This document shows, piece after piece, positions 36,281 to 45,680 of a stretch of DNA of 64,000 nucleotides. The notes beneath the pieces were generated by a model, which searched no databases, had not been told where the DNA came from, and was given only the letters and a program-made list of their open reading frames with translations. The position numbers and the translations under genes are program-made. The stretch's first letter is position 1; every line of letters starts with the position of its first letter. The stretch is taken from NCBI GenBank assembly GCA_965214675.1, contig OZ243969.1:1302001-1366000 (forward strand), written 5' to 3'. This stretch comes from WTFY01 sp965214675 (GTDB lineage: Bacteria > Pseudomonadota > Gammaproteobacteria > UBA4575).

Positions 36281-36362
36281 GCGACAAGTTAACCGTGCCC
36301 GGCCAGTGGATATCGATTAGTATGCACAGGGTGTCGTACAGTTTGACCCTCCGAACGCAGCT

Positions 36363-37286
36363 ATGAATCCAATCATTTCAGTCTCTGGACTGACCAAAGT
36401 GTACGCCAACGGGCACACGGCACTTCGCGATATCCACCTGGATATCCATTCCGGGGAAATTCTTGCACTGCTTGGCCCCAACGGCGCAGGGAAAACCACC
36501 TTGATTTCGATCATCTGCGGTATTGTCAATCCCACGCAAGGTTCCGTCACGGTCAGCGGATACGATATCGTACGGGATTACCGGGTGACCCGCAGCATGA
36601 TCGGGCTGGTGCCCCAGGAGCTGACGCTGGGCTCTTTCGACACGGTGTGGAACACGGCGTGTTTCAGCCGGGGGCTTTTTGGCAAGGAGCCCGATCGCGC
36701 CTACCTGCAGCAGGTTCTGGAGGATTTATCCTTGTGGGACAAGAGGAACAGTGCGATCCGCACCCTCTCAGGCGGTATGAAACGGCGCGTGCTCATTGCC
36801 AAGGCGCTCTCCCATCAACCTTCGATACTGTTCCTGGACGAGCCGACCGCAGGGGTCGATGTAGAACTGCGCAAGGACATGTGGAGGCTTGTCAAAGGGC
36901 TCCAGGAATCCGGGGTGACCATCATCCTGACGACACATTACATAGAGGAGGCTGAAGAGATTGCCGACCGGGTCGGCGTCATCAACAACAGTAAACTGCT
37001 GGTGATTGATGACAAGCAGGCCCTGAAACACAAGCTTGGAAAACGCCAGATGACCATCGAACTGGAACAACCCATCACTTCCATCCCGAACTCCCTGTGC
37101 GGGTGGGCGCTGGAACTTTCCGCTGCAGGACGACAGCTCGTGTATACCTACGACAGCTACAGTGAACACACGGGCATCTCCGGGCTGCTGAATGCAGTCA
37201 ACGAGGCCGGGTTGCTGCTCAAAGACGTGAGCACATCACAAAGCTCCCTGGAAGATATCTTTATCAGCCTGGTGCGTGCGGAATGA
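36363..37286 (+). CDS. yadG: ABC transporter ATP-binding protein (YadG-like)
   Basis: A 307-residue ATPase close to E. coli YadG (308). Walker A GPNGAGKTT at about 39-47, signature LSGGMKRRVL, Walker B ILFLDEPTAGVD, and the switch His in TTHYIEEAEE are present. It pairs with the permease at 37283 through an ATGA overlap to form an ABC-2 type exporter whose substrate is unknown. Confidence 0.94.
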   Translation: MNPIISVSGLTKVYANGHTALRDIHLDIHSGEILALLGPNGAGKTTLISIICGIVNPTQGSVTVSGYDIVRDYRVTRSMIGLVPQELTLGSFDTVWNTACFSRGLFGKEPDRAYLQQVLEDLSLWDKRNSAIRTLSGGMKRRVLIAKALSHQPSILFLDEPTAGVDVELRKDMWRLVKGLQESGVTIILTTHYIEEAEEIADRVGVINNSKLLVIDDKQALKHKLGKRQMTIELEQPITSIPNSLCGWALELSAAGRQLVYTYDSYSEHTGISGLLNAVNEAGLLLKDVSTSQSSLEDIFISLVRAE

Positions 37287-38047
37287 TCAACGTTCAGGCC
37301 ATCAAGATCATCTACAAGTACGAGATGCTGCGTGCATGGAACACGATCATGCAAAGCTTTGTCTCCCCGATTATCTCCACAGTGCTGTATTTCGTGGTCT
37401 TCGGGTCTGCCATCGGGTCGCGTATCGAAACCGTCGAGGGTGTGTCCTACGGAGCCTTCATCGTGCCCGGCCTGGTGATGCTTGCGCTGCTCACGCAAAG
37501 CGTTGCCAATGCCTCGTTTGGCATCTATTTCCCGAGATTCACGGGCACGATCTACGAGGTGCTTTCAGCTCCCGTATCCTTTGTCGAGATCCTGCTGGGC
37601 TATGTGGGAGCCGCAGCCAGCAAGTCCTTTATCATCGGCATGATCATCCTGGCCACCTCCGGTTTCTTTGTCGATATGAACATTCTCCATCCCTACTGGA
37701 TGCTCAGCTTCCTGGTCCTGACCTGTATTTCCTTCAGCCTGCTCGGATTCATCATCGGACTTTGGGCTGACAACTTTGAGAAACTGCAATTGATACCGAT
37801 GCTGGTCATCACCCCCCTGGTTTTCCTGGGAGGAAGTTTTTATACCATTGACATGCTGCCCCCCGTGTGGCGGACAGTCAGCCTGTTCAACCCGGTGGTG
37901 TACCTGGTCAGTGGATTTCGCTGGAGTTTTTATGAAGTGGCCGATGTCAGTATCGGACTCAGCCTGCTGATGGTGGTGCTGTTCGCCGTGGTCTGCCTGG
38001 CGATCGTCTGGCTGATATTCAAAACCGGGTACCGTCTCAAGCATTGA
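37283..38047 (+). CDS. yadH: ABC-2 type transporter permease (YadH-like)
   Basis: A 254-residue membrane protein of the ABC-2 type, similar in length to YadH (256), with about six hydrophobic segments and the typical LGGSFYTIDMLPPVWRTVSLFNPVVYLV near the C-terminal half. Its start overlaps the stop of the ATPase gene by four bases. It converges on dsbD. Confidence 0.93.
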   Translation: MINVQAIKIIYKYEMLRAWNTIMQSFVSPIISTVLYFVVFGSAIGSRIETVEGVSYGAFIVPGLVMLALLTQSVANASFGIYFPRFTGTIYEVLSAPVSFVEILLGYVGAAASKSFIIGMIILATSGFFVDMNILHPYWMLSFLVLTCISFSLLGFIIGLWADNFEKLQLIPMLVITPLVFLGGSFYTIDMLPPVWRTVSLFNPVVYLVSGFRWSFYEVADVSIGLSLLMVVLFAVVCLAIVWLIFKTGYRLKH

Positions 38048-38073
38048 GACGAGGGCTATCCGTGCAGGCGCCC

Positions 38074-39978
38074 CTACTCGTTCAGGTTGAGCGTCAGCGT
38101 GCCAGTATTTTTGAAGTGATCGACATGCGCGATGAAGCGGGATGCGCCCATGAACCCGACGACCCGGTATTCCCGGATTTCCTGCCCGGTCGGGGTATAG
38201 AATAATATCGCCGGTGGGCCAAACAGGCCCAGGTGCTGCAGCAGCGCGCGGTCCTGCTCGTCGTTATCGGTGACATCCGCCTGCAGCAACATGAATTCAT
38301 TCAACAGGTCCTGCACTTCCGAGTTGCTGAAGGTGAACGCCTCCATTTCCTTGCAGGCAACACACCAGTCCGCATAAAAGTCGAGCATTACAGGCCGCCC
38401 CTGCTGTGCGGCCAGCTGTACTGCCGAATCCAGTTCCTCCACCCCTTTGATCTGTCGAAAAGCCAGACTGTGGATACGGCCCTGGCCGGCACCTGAACCG
38501 TCGACCGTGACCTGCTGGGTAAAAATACCCTGCAGGGGATGGATCAGGCTGTGACTGCCGCCCGCAGCACCGATCACCAGGATGCTGCCGTACACCAGGG
38601 AGATGACACCCAGGCCCTTCCACAATCGGAGCCACCCGGAGGCCCCCTCGCGCAGCGTCTCCAGAGCACCCATGTACACGGAAGAGGCAATCAGCAGGAC
38701 GCCTGCAAGCAACAGCACGACGGGTGCCGGGACGATGCGCTGCAGCATCCAGATCGCCAGCCCCAGCAGAAACACGCCGGTGACTGACTTCACGGCAACC
38801 ATCCAGGCGCCGGCTTTCGGCAGCACCTTGCCGGCCGATGTGCCCACCACCAGCAACGGAATGCCCATGCCCATGCTCAGTGCGAAAAGAGCCAGGCCGC
38901 CAATGGTGGCATCCCCGACATCGGCTATGTAAATCAGTGCGCCGATCAGCGGCGCATTCACACACGGCCCGACGATCAATGCCGAAAGAAAGCCCATGAC
39001 CCCGGCACCGGTATACGAACCCTGTCGCTGCGTGGAGCCGTAGGTGTTCAGCCGGTGCTGTATCGCCTGCGGGATTTGCAGCTCATACAGGCCAAACATG
39101 GACAGTGACAGCACTACCAGTATCCCCACGAATGTGCTGATCACCCATGGATTCTGGAACCATACCTGTACATTTTCCCCGGAAAGACCGACCACCACCC
39201 CGGCTACCGTGTACGTTACCGCCATGGCAAGCACATAGGCCAGGGACAGCCCGAAGGCCCTGGAGGTAGAAACGCTCTTGCCCTGGCCGACAATGATGCT
39301 GGACAGGATCGGGATCATTGGAAACACGCAGGGTGTAAATGCCAGCAGCAAGCCCAGGCCCAGGAAGCTGAGCACAATCAACCAGATTTTTCCGGAGGCC
39401 AGCATGGCCGCGAAGCGGTCCTGCTCCGACTGAAAGCCGGAGCCCCCAGTCGTATTTACCGTGCCAGAGCCGGCCGCTGCAGACCCCGGGGCTGCGCTGG
39501 CATCGTCCAGGGAAACCTGCAGGGTTTTGGTGATGGGCGGATAACACAGCCCGGCTTTTGCGCACCCCTGGTAGGTGATGAGCAAATCGACGGCCTGGAC
39601 ATTGCCGGCCAACCGACGGATCGGCATATCCACTTCAAAATCATGGTCGATCGTGACGACGTCGCCGAAGAACTCATCTTGGACTTTCTTGCCGGGCGGC
39701 AGGCGCAGGACACCCAGCTCAATCTGGCCTTTGTCTTCGGGCTCGACCGCGATCTTGTCCTTGTACAGGTAGTACCCCTCGACAATGTCCCAGTTGGTCA
39801 GAATGGTGTGGGCATCCGCCTGTCGGGCCGAAATCTGAAAGGCCTGGTCGGGATGCAGGAACTCCACCTCATCCGCACCTCCAATGAACTGCCCGAGCGT
39901 GCCCGTCAGGGATTCCGCGTGCCCTGCGGTGTGCCCGAATACAAGCAACAGTGCGAAAAAGATGTAGCGACCCTTCAT
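38074..39978 (-). CDS. dsbD: Thiol:disulfide interchange protein DsbD
   Basis: A 634-residue protein with a cleavable signal (residues about 1-21), an N-terminal periplasmic domain with the pair C139/C145 in YQGCAKAGLCYP, an eight-helix membrane domain with FTPCVFPMIP and GPCVNAPL, and a C-terminal thioredoxin domain with DWCVACKEME. It moves reducing power from cytoplasmic thioredoxin to the periplasm. Its start overlaps cutA by four bases. Confidence 0.97.
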   Translation of the reverse strand: MKGRYIFFALLLVFGHTAGHAESLTGTLGQFIGGADEVEFLHPDQAFQISARQADAHTILTNWDIVEGYYLYKDKIAVEPEDKGQIELGVLRLPPGKKVQDEFFGDVVTIDHDFEVDMPIRRLAGNVQAVDLLITYQGCAKAGLCYPPITKTLQVSLDDASAAPGSAAAGSGTVNTTGGSGFQSEQDRFAAMLASGKIWLIVLSFLGLGLLLAFTPCVFPMIPILSSIIVGQGKSVSTSRAFGLSLAYVLAMAVTYTVAGVVVGLSGENVQVWFQNPWVISTFVGILVVLSLSMFGLYELQIPQAIQHRLNTYGSTQRQGSYTGAGVMGFLSALIVGPCVNAPLIGALIYIADVGDATIGGLALFALSMGMGIPLLVVGTSAGKVLPKAGAWMVAVKSVTGVFLLGLAIWMLQRIVPAPVVLLLAGVLLIASSVYMGALETLREGASGWLRLWKGLGVISLVYGSILVIGAAGGSHSLIHPLQGIFTQQVTVDGSGAGQGRIHSLAFRQIKGVEELDSAVQLAAQQGRPVMLDFYADWCVACKEMEAFTFSNSEVQDLLNEFMLLQADVTDNDEQDRALLQHLGLFGPPAILFYTPTGQEIREYRVVGFMGASRFIAHVDHFKNTGTLTLNLNE

Positions 39979-40295
39979 ACGTTGACTCCCTGCGCCACCC
40001 AGTCCAGGTATTTTTCCAAGCCCCGGGTAATTGGAGTCCCAATGATCTCCGGAAGTTCATACGGGTGCCGGTTTTGTATGTAGGACTGCAGCTTTTGATA
40101 TCCCTGGTCGGTCGTTTTGATAAATACCAGGTGCTCGGTGTCCTTGCACGGCCTGCCCTGCCACATGTAAATGGATTGCACCTGGGGGAGGATATTCACG
40201 CAGGCTGCAAGCCGGGCCTGTACCAGGTCCTCGGCAAGATGCTCAGCGGCATCCAGGTCCGGCATCGTGGTCAGTACCAGTACATGTGCACTCAT
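39975..40295 (-). CDS. cutA: CutA divalent-cation tolerance family protein
   Basis: A 106-residue protein with the CutA fold: ARLAACVNILPQVQSIYMWQG, EHLVFIKTTDQGYQKL and HPYELPEIIGTPI. It forms trimers; copper tolerance was the original phenotype but the biochemical role is uncertain. The start is ATG 40293-40295; a longer frame upstream has no CutA similarity. It overlaps dsbD by four bases, as in many gammaproteobacteria. Confidence 0.94.
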   Translation of the reverse strand: MSAHVLVLTTMPDLDAAEHLAEDLVQARLAACVNILPQVQSIYMWQGRPCKDTEHLVFIKTTDQGYQKLQSYIQNRHPYELPEIIGTPITRGLEKYLDWVAQGVNV

Positions 40296-40630
40296 GTGCG
40301 TATCCTTCGTCGAACCCGTGTCATAACATTCCTGAAAGCAGACTGTTGCGTGCCCGCACCCTGCGGCGGGTGCAGCACGCCCTATACTACACAATACATT
40401 CAATGCGATTATACTAGCTTCTTGATATTCTAGAGAATGACCCGCCTGTCCGGGGGTTCGACACGGGAAATCCACGAGGCCATCCATTTTGACAATCGCA
40501 TGCTCCGGCAAGACCCGGGCCGAAGACTGGAAGGGGTACACAGCGATGAACCCCGTACGGGTATCCATGGCCGGCGTCGTGGCAATGGCCAACGACCTGT
40601 CTGAGCGAGCGGGTGGATAAGGAGTATTCC
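40296..40630. other. Divergent region between cutA and fxsA
   Basis: A 335-base stretch. It should hold the cutA-dsbD and fxsA promoters; GATTATACT at 40407-40415 is a good minus-10-like element. A 55-codon plus-strand frame at 40437-40604 (MTRLSGG start) has no clear ribosome-binding site and no recognised domain, so it is not called a gene. Confidence 0.5.
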
Positions 40631-41077
40631 ATGCGACGAACCCGTGTGCGGCCTTTTCCGGTTCTGTTTGCAGCTTTCCTGATCATACCGATCATCGAAA
40701 TCTTCCTGTTGATTCAGGTGGGCAGCCTCATCGGTGCCCTGCCGACCATCGGCCTCGTCGTACTGACCGCGGTCCTGGGCGTAGCCCTGCTGCGTGCCCA
40801 GGGTCTGCAAACCTACCTTCGATTCCATCGCTCCCTGAGCGAGGGCCGTTACCCGGCGGCGGAAATGCTCGAGGGCGTGGCGTTGCTGGTTGGTGGAGCC
40901 TTGCTGCTCACCCCGGGGTTTTTCACCGATGCGGTCGGTTTTGTCTGCCTGGTGCCCCTGTCTCGCCGGGCGTTGATCACCTGGTCCATGACCCGATTCT
41001 TCCAGGATTTCCGAAGCACCCTGCACACCGGAACCGGCGAAATCTACGAGGGTGAAACCACGGACCGGGACCCTTGA
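40631..41077 (+). CDS. fxsA: FxsA family membrane protein
   Basis: A 148-residue protein with hydrophobic segments near residues 8-26, 30-50 and 75-95 and the family signature IPIIEIFLLIQVGSLIGALPT. FxsA overproduction relieves phage T7 exclusion by F plasmid in E. coli; the normal role is unknown. AAGGAG seven bases upstream marks the ATG at 40631 rather than an upstream codon. It precedes groESL, a common neighbour. Confidence 0.93.
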   Translation: MRRTRVRPFPVLFAAFLIIPIIEIFLLIQVGSLIGALPTIGLVVLTAVLGVALLRAQGLQTYLRFHRSLSEGRYPAAEMLEGVALLVGGALLLTPGFFTDAVGFVCLVPLSRRALITWSMTRFFQDFRSTLHTGTGEIYEGETTDRDP

Positions 41078-41107
41078 ATACGGGCTTCGGCATGCCCTAA
41101 AAACCGC

Positions 41108-41135
41108 TTGACTTCACTTTTTCCGTACGTATTAT
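41108..41135 (+). promoter_or_regulatory. Sigma-70-type promoter of groESL
   Basis: TTGACT (41108-41113) and TATTAT (41130-41135) are separated by 16 bases. The minus-10 box overlaps the left arm of the CIRCE element, so HrcA binding would block polymerase. Confidence 0.75.
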
Positions 41136-41165
41136 TAGCACTCTTTTAATAGGAGTGCTAATAAT
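41131..41165. promoter_or_regulatory. CIRCE element (HrcA operator) upstream of groES
   Basis: TTAGCACTC - nine bases - GAGTGCTAA at 41135-41161, a perfect match to the CIRCE consensus. The perfect arms extend to 13 bases (ATTATTAGCACTC / GAGTGCTAATAAT). The HrcA repressor binds here and releases on heat shock; hrcA itself is not in the window. Confidence 0.95.
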
Positions 41166-41217
41166 ACAGCCTCCATAGGCAAGTGCATTTAGTTATCAAA
41201 ATAAGGAGGCAATCCTA

Positions 41218-41508
41218 ATGAAGTTACGTCCGTTGCATGACCGTGTGGTCGTCAAGCGTATGGAAGAAGAGCGTACGAGTCCTGGGGGGATCGTGATCCC
41301 GGATTCAGCCACAGAAAAACCCATCAAGGGCGAAGTGGTTGCAGTAGGAAACGGCAAGATTACCGACAGCGGAGATGTCCGTGCTCTGGACCTCAAAGCC
41401 GGGGACCAAATCCTGTTTGGAAAATATTCCGGTACCGAGGTGAAGGTCGAAGGAGAAGAATTGCTCGTGATGCGCGAAGACGACGTCATGGCAGTGATCG
41501 AAGGCTAG
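41218..41508 (+). CDS. groES: Co-chaperonin GroES
   Basis: A 96-residue GroES: MKLRPLHDRVVVKR at the N-terminus, the mobile loop EERTSPGGIVIPDSA (about 18-32), and the C-terminal EELLVMREDDVMAVIE. TAAGGAGG lies eight bases before the ATG. First gene of groESL under CIRCE control; it caps GroEL during protein folding. Confidence 0.99.
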   Translation: MKLRPLHDRVVVKRMEEERTSPGGIVIPDSATEKPIKGEVVAVGNGKITDSGDVRALDLKAGDQILFGKYSGTEVKVEGEELLVMREDDVMAVIEG

Positions 41509-41553
41509 TTTCTCACAATCAAAAAGTTTTAACGCATTTAGGAAGGAATAATC

Positions 41554-43200
41554 ATGAGTTCGAAAGAAGTACGTTTTGACGAAGATGCCAGACAGCGTAT
41601 GGCGCAAGGCGTCAATGTTTTGGCCAATGCTGTAAAGGCGACCTTGGGTCCCAAGGGGCGCAACGTTGTTCTGGATAAATCTTTTGGTGCTCCCACGGTA
41701 ACGAAGGACGGCGTATCGGTTGCCAAGGAAATTGAACTGGAAGACAAGTTCGAGAACATGGGTGCACAAATGGTAAAAGAGGTTGCCTCGCAAACTTCCG
41801 ACGTCGCCGGTGATGGCACCACCACCGCCACACTGCTGGCCCAGGCGATTGTGCGCGAAGGTATGAAAGCGGTTGCGGCAGGTATGAACCCGATGGACCT
41901 CAAGCGCGGGCTGGACAAGGCCGTCACGGCTGCGGTTGCCAGCCTGCAGGATCTCTCCAAGCCCTGTGCTGATTCCAAGGCCATTGCCCAGGTCGGCAGC
42001 ATTTCTGCCAATGCGGACTCCTCCATTGGCGACATCATCGCCGACTCCATGGACAAGGTTGGCAAAGAAGGCGTCATTACCGTCGAGGAAGGCAATGCCC
42101 TGGAAAATGAGCTGGAAGTGGTTGAAGGCATGCAGTTTGACCGTGGCTATCTGTCACCCTACTTTGTGAATAACCAGGACAGCATGAGTGCGGACCTGGA
42201 AGATGCCTTTGTCCTGCTGCACGACAAGAAGATTTCCAACATCCGTGACCTGCTGCCATTGCTTGAAGGCGTTGCCAAGGCGGGCAAGCCCCTGATGATC
42301 ATCGCCGAAGACGTCGAAGGTGAAGCCCTGGCGACTCTGGTGGTCAACACCATCCGCGGCATCGTGAAAGTCTGTGCGGCCAAGGCCCCTGGCTTCGGCG
42401 ACCGTCGCAAGGCCATGCTGCAGGATATTGCCGTACTGACCGGCGGCACGGTGATCTCCGAAGAAGTGGGTTTCTCGCTGGAGAAAGCCAGCCTCGATGA
42501 CCTCGGCAGTGCCAAGCGCATCATGGTGTCAAAAGAAAACACCACAATCGTGGACGGCGCGGGTCAGGCGAACGATATCAAGGCACGCATCGACCAGATC
42601 AAGGCCCAGATTGAGGAAGCGACCTCGGACTACGACAAGGAAAAACTGCAGGAGCGTATGGCGAAGCTCGCCGGCGGTGTTGCGGTGATCAAAGTGGGTG
42701 CCGCCACCGAAGTGGAAATGAAAGAAAAGAAAGCCCGTGTTGAAGATGCACTGCATGCAACACGTGCTGCGGTTGAGGAAGGGGTTGTTCCGGGGGGCGG
42801 CGTAGCCTTGCTGCGTGCCTATAAAGTCCTGGATGACCTGCAAGGTGCGAACCACGACCAGGATGTAGGTATCAAAATCGCTCGCAGGGCCATGGAAGAG
42901 CCTTTGCGCCAGATCGTTACCAACTCCGGGGAAGAGGCTTCGGTCATCCTTGCCAAAGTGGATGAGGGTGAAGGCAATTTCGGCTATAACGCTGCAACCG
43001 GTGAGTTCGGTGACATGATCAAGATGGGTATTCTGGATCCCACCAAAGTCGCACGTACTGCACTGCAGAATGCAGCCTCCATCGCCGGGTTGATGATCAC
43101 GACCCAGGCCATGGTTGCTGAAAAACCTCAAGAAGAAGCGCATGACCACCCGGGTGCCACCGACATGGCAGGTATGGGCGGTATGGGCGGAATGATGTAA
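41554..43200 (+). CDS. groL: Chaperonin GroEL
   Basis: A 548-residue chaperonin with KATLGPKGRNVVLDKSFG, ATP-binding DVAGDGTTTAT and the GGM repeat tail. It forms the double-ring folding chamber with GroES, 45 bp downstream of groES, and is followed by a strong terminator at 43228. Confidence 0.99.
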   Translation: MSSKEVRFDEDARQRMAQGVNVLANAVKATLGPKGRNVVLDKSFGAPTVTKDGVSVAKEIELEDKFENMGAQMVKEVASQTSDVAGDGTTTATLLAQAIVREGMKAVAAGMNPMDLKRGLDKAVTAAVASLQDLSKPCADSKAIAQVGSISANADSSIGDIIADSMDKVGKEGVITVEEGNALENELEVVEGMQFDRGYLSPYFVNNQDSMSADLEDAFVLLHDKKISNIRDLLPLLEGVAKAGKPLMIIAEDVEGEALATLVVNTIRGIVKVCAAKAPGFGDRRKAMLQDIAVLTGGTVISEEVGFSLEKASLDDLGSAKRIMVSKENTTIVDGAGQANDIKARIDQIKAQIEEATSDYDKEKLQERMAKLAGGVAVIKVGAATEVEMKEKKARVEDALHATRAAVEEGVVPGGGVALLRAYKVLDDLQGANHDQDVGIKIARRAMEEPLRQIVTNSGEEASVILAKVDEGEGNFGYNAATGEFGDMIKMGILDPTKVARTALQNAASIAGLMITTQAMVAEKPQEEAHDHPGATDMAGMGGMGGMM

Positions 43201-43227
43201 CTCTCCGCGCAACGTTTCCTTGCTTTG

Positions 43228-43254
43228 AAGGCCCCGCAATGCGGGGCCTTTTTT
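43228..43254 (+). terminator. Intrinsic terminator of groESL
   Basis: The ten-base stem AAGGCCCCGC / GCGGGGCCTT with an AAT loop runs into a T-run. It lies 28 bases after the groEL stop and before ampD. Confidence 0.9.
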
Positions 43255-43284
43255 GTGCGCCAAGTATCCCGCATACTGCGCTCC

Positions 43285-43833
43285 ATGCGTGTAGACCCAG
43301 CCAGCCACCTGATCGCAGGCGTGCAATATATGCCATCGCCGAATGCCAACGAACGCCCGGATGACTGTCCACCTTCCCTCATCGTCGTGCACAGCATCAG
43401 CCTGCCTCCCGGCGAGTTTGGGGGGACCGGCATCGAGAAGCTGTTCACCAACACGCTCGACCCGCATGCACACCCCTATTTCGCTTCGATCGCCACGCAG
43501 AAGGTTTCTGCACATGTGCTGATACGACGTGATGGAAGTATCGTGCAGTTTGTACCCTTCCAGCGCCGGGCCTGGCATGCCGGCGCATCAAGTTACGAAG
43601 GACGGGAGAACTGCAATGATTTCAGTATAGGAATCGAGTTGGAAGGCACGGACACCGTGCACTATGAAGATGCCCAGTACCGGGTGCTGGCCACATTGAT
43701 TGATGCACTGCGAATCGCCTATCCGACGTTGAGCAAGCACAGGATCGTCGGTCATTGTGAGATTGCACCCGGGCGAAAAACCGATCCGGGTCAGGCGTTC
43801 GACTGGCATCGCCTGCACCAGGAGCTGTCCTGA
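43285..43833 (+). CDS. ampD: 1,6-anhydro-N-acetylmuramyl-L-alanine amidase
   Basis: A 182-residue AmpD. By count the zinc ligands are H36 (VVHSIS), H157 (VGHCEIAPGRKTDPG) and D167, matching H34, H154 and D164 of well-studied AmpDs. It cleaves anhydromuropeptides in cytoplasmic cell-wall recycling. The start at 43285 (MRVDPASHLI) gives the normal length; an upstream in-frame ATG at 43225 falls within the groEL terminator. Confidence 0.95.
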   Translation: MRVDPASHLIAGVQYMPSPNANERPDDCPPSLIVVHSISLPPGEFGGTGIEKLFTNTLDPHAHPYFASIATQKVSAHVLIRRDGSIVQFVPFQRRAWHAGASSYEGRENCNDFSIGIELEGTDTVHYEDAQYRVLATLIDALRIAYPTLSKHRIVGHCEIAPGRKTDPGQAFDWHRLHQELS

Positions 43834-44025
43834 CGCGTTTGACGTATTCAACAAAGTGCCAACGCCCGGGGCGCATCGGGGCGCAACCCCATGGATATCC
43901 ATGCACAGGGAAGTTCCGGCAAAGCAACATTTAAAAACAAAGTGTGTAAAATTACTGTGATCAGATAATTCCCGCGAGCTGCATTTTTCCCGTGCAGGAG
44001 AATTGAACCAGCACGCCCCGAATCC

Positions 44026-45624
44026 ATGTACGACCAGCTACACAACCATCTCCACAGGATGACTTCGGACAGGCAACAGCAGCTCCTGTCGGATGGCAGG
44101 ATCGGCCTGGAAAAGGAATCGCTTCGGGTCGACGGCGATGGGAAAATCTCCCAACGACCCCATCCATCGACCCTGGGGTCTGCGCTGACCAACCCGTACA
44201 TCACGACGGACTACTCGGAAGCGCTTCTCGAGCTGATCACACCCCCCCTGCAGGGAATTTCCCCGGCACTGGATTTTTTGGGGAAAATCCACCAGTTCGT
44301 CTACAGCCAGCTGGATGATGAGTCCTTGTGGGGTGCCAGCATGCCCTGCATTATCGATGGTGAGGCCAGCATACCGATTGCGTATTACGGCCCTTCCAAC
44401 CTGGGCACCATGAAGACGGTGTACCGGCGCGGTCTTGGCTATCGCTACGGCAAGATGATGCAGGTGATCGCCGGAGTCCACTTCAATTATTCGCTGCCGG
44501 AATCGTTCTGGCCGTATTACCGCACGTTCTTCAGTGAGCACGCATCGCTTCAGGATTTCATCACGGACCGGTATTTCGCCCTGACCCGCAACCTGCAACG
44601 CTACGGCTGGCTGGTCTACTACCTGTTCGGCGCCTCTCCGGCGATTTGCAAGTCCTTTGTCAACGGGCAGCCGGGCACCCTGGAGGCGTTTGATGCAACC
44701 ACCTACTACCTGCCTCACGCAACATCATTACGCATGGGCGATATCGGCTACAACAACAAGATCGAAAGTGATATCGGCATCAAGGCCTGTTACGACAGCC
44801 TGGACTCGTATGTCAACTGCCTGACGCATGCGATTGAAACATCGTGTCCCGAGTATGAAGGCATCGGCATCCGTGTGGGGGATGAATACCGCCAGCTCAA
44901 TGCCAATTTCCTGCAAATCGAAAATGAGTATTACAGCACGGTCCGGCCCAAGCAGCCCGCTGCAAGTAATGAAAAGCCCGTTTATGCACTGCGCCAGCGC
45001 GGCGTACAGTACATCGAATTGCGCTCCCTTGACCTGGATATCTTCGAGCCCCTCGGCCTGCATGCCTCCCAGCTTTATTTCCTGGAATCCTTCATGATTT
45101 TCTGCCTCTTGCAGCACAGCCCGTGTATCGATGCCGATGAACGCCAGGCCATCGACCACAACGAGATCAACACCGCACACCACGGGCGTGACCCGGCGCT
45201 GAAGTTGAGTCGGGGCAAGGAACAGGTTTCACTGCAGGAATGGGGCCTGGAAGTCCTGTCTGAAATGCAGGCCATCTGTGAACTGCTGGATGAGTCAAAC
45301 CGGTGCAGTGACTACAGTACGGCGTTACGCCGACAGGTCGGCGCGATGAAAGACGCTGAATTGACACCTTCTGCGAAAATTCTGCATGAGATGCGGTCCA
45401 CCAAGGAAGGATTTTTTGAAATGGCCAGCCGCTATTCCAAAATGCACCAGGCACACCAGGACCGGCAAGTCCTGGAGCGACACGATACCGACTTTTTCAA
45501 GGCATCCGTACTGCAGTCCATGAAGAAGCAGCGCGAGATCGAGGCTGCGGACACCGTATCCTTTGATGAATTTCTGGAGAGCTACCTTCAGGACACACCC
45601 CCCGAAAAGGCAGCGACGGCGTGA
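44026..45624 (+). CDS. gshA: Glutamate-cysteine ligase, class I (proteobacterial type)
   Basis: A 532-residue enzyme making gamma-glutamylcysteine, the first step of glutathione synthesis. Visible motifs are GRIGLEKESLRVDGDG, TTDYSEALLELITPP, LRMGDIGYNNK and RGVQYIELRSLDLDIFEP. The length matches E. coli GshA (518). The product is the thiol for selenium and sulfane sulfur handling; the next gene encodes a SelD fusion. Confidence 0.96.
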   Translation: MYDQLHNHLHRMTSDRQQQLLSDGRIGLEKESLRVDGDGKISQRPHPSTLGSALTNPYITTDYSEALLELITPPLQGISPALDFLGKIHQFVYSQLDDESLWGASMPCIIDGEASIPIAYYGPSNLGTMKTVYRRGLGYRYGKMMQVIAGVHFNYSLPESFWPYYRTFFSEHASLQDFITDRYFALTRNLQRYGWLVYYLFGASPAICKSFVNGQPGTLEAFDATTYYLPHATSLRMGDIGYNNKIESDIGIKACYDSLDSYVNCLTHAIETSCPEYEGIGIRVGDEYRQLNANFLQIENEYYSTVRPKQPAASNEKPVYALRQRGVQYIELRSLDLDIFEPLGLHASQLYFLESFMIFCLLQHSPCIDADERQAIDHNEINTAHHGRDPALKLSRGKEQVSLQEWGLEVLSEMQAICELLDESNRCSDYSTALRRQVGAMKDAELTPSAKILHEMRSTKEGFFEMASRYSKMHQAHQDRQVLERHDTDFFKASVLQSMKKQREIEAADTVSFDEFLESYLQDTPPEKAATA

Positions 45625-45680
45625 GTCTGGCCGGTCGTCACCCAGGCAGACCCTCTTGAGTTGATGCGGACAGGCAAGCT

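Noticed and set aside
40437..40604. 55-codon frame before fxsA
   Set aside because: Weak ribosome-binding site and no recognisable sequence; left as intergenic.
42529..43578. 349-codon open frame antisense to groEL
   Set aside because: Overlaps groEL, its terminator and ampD; no recognisable protein.
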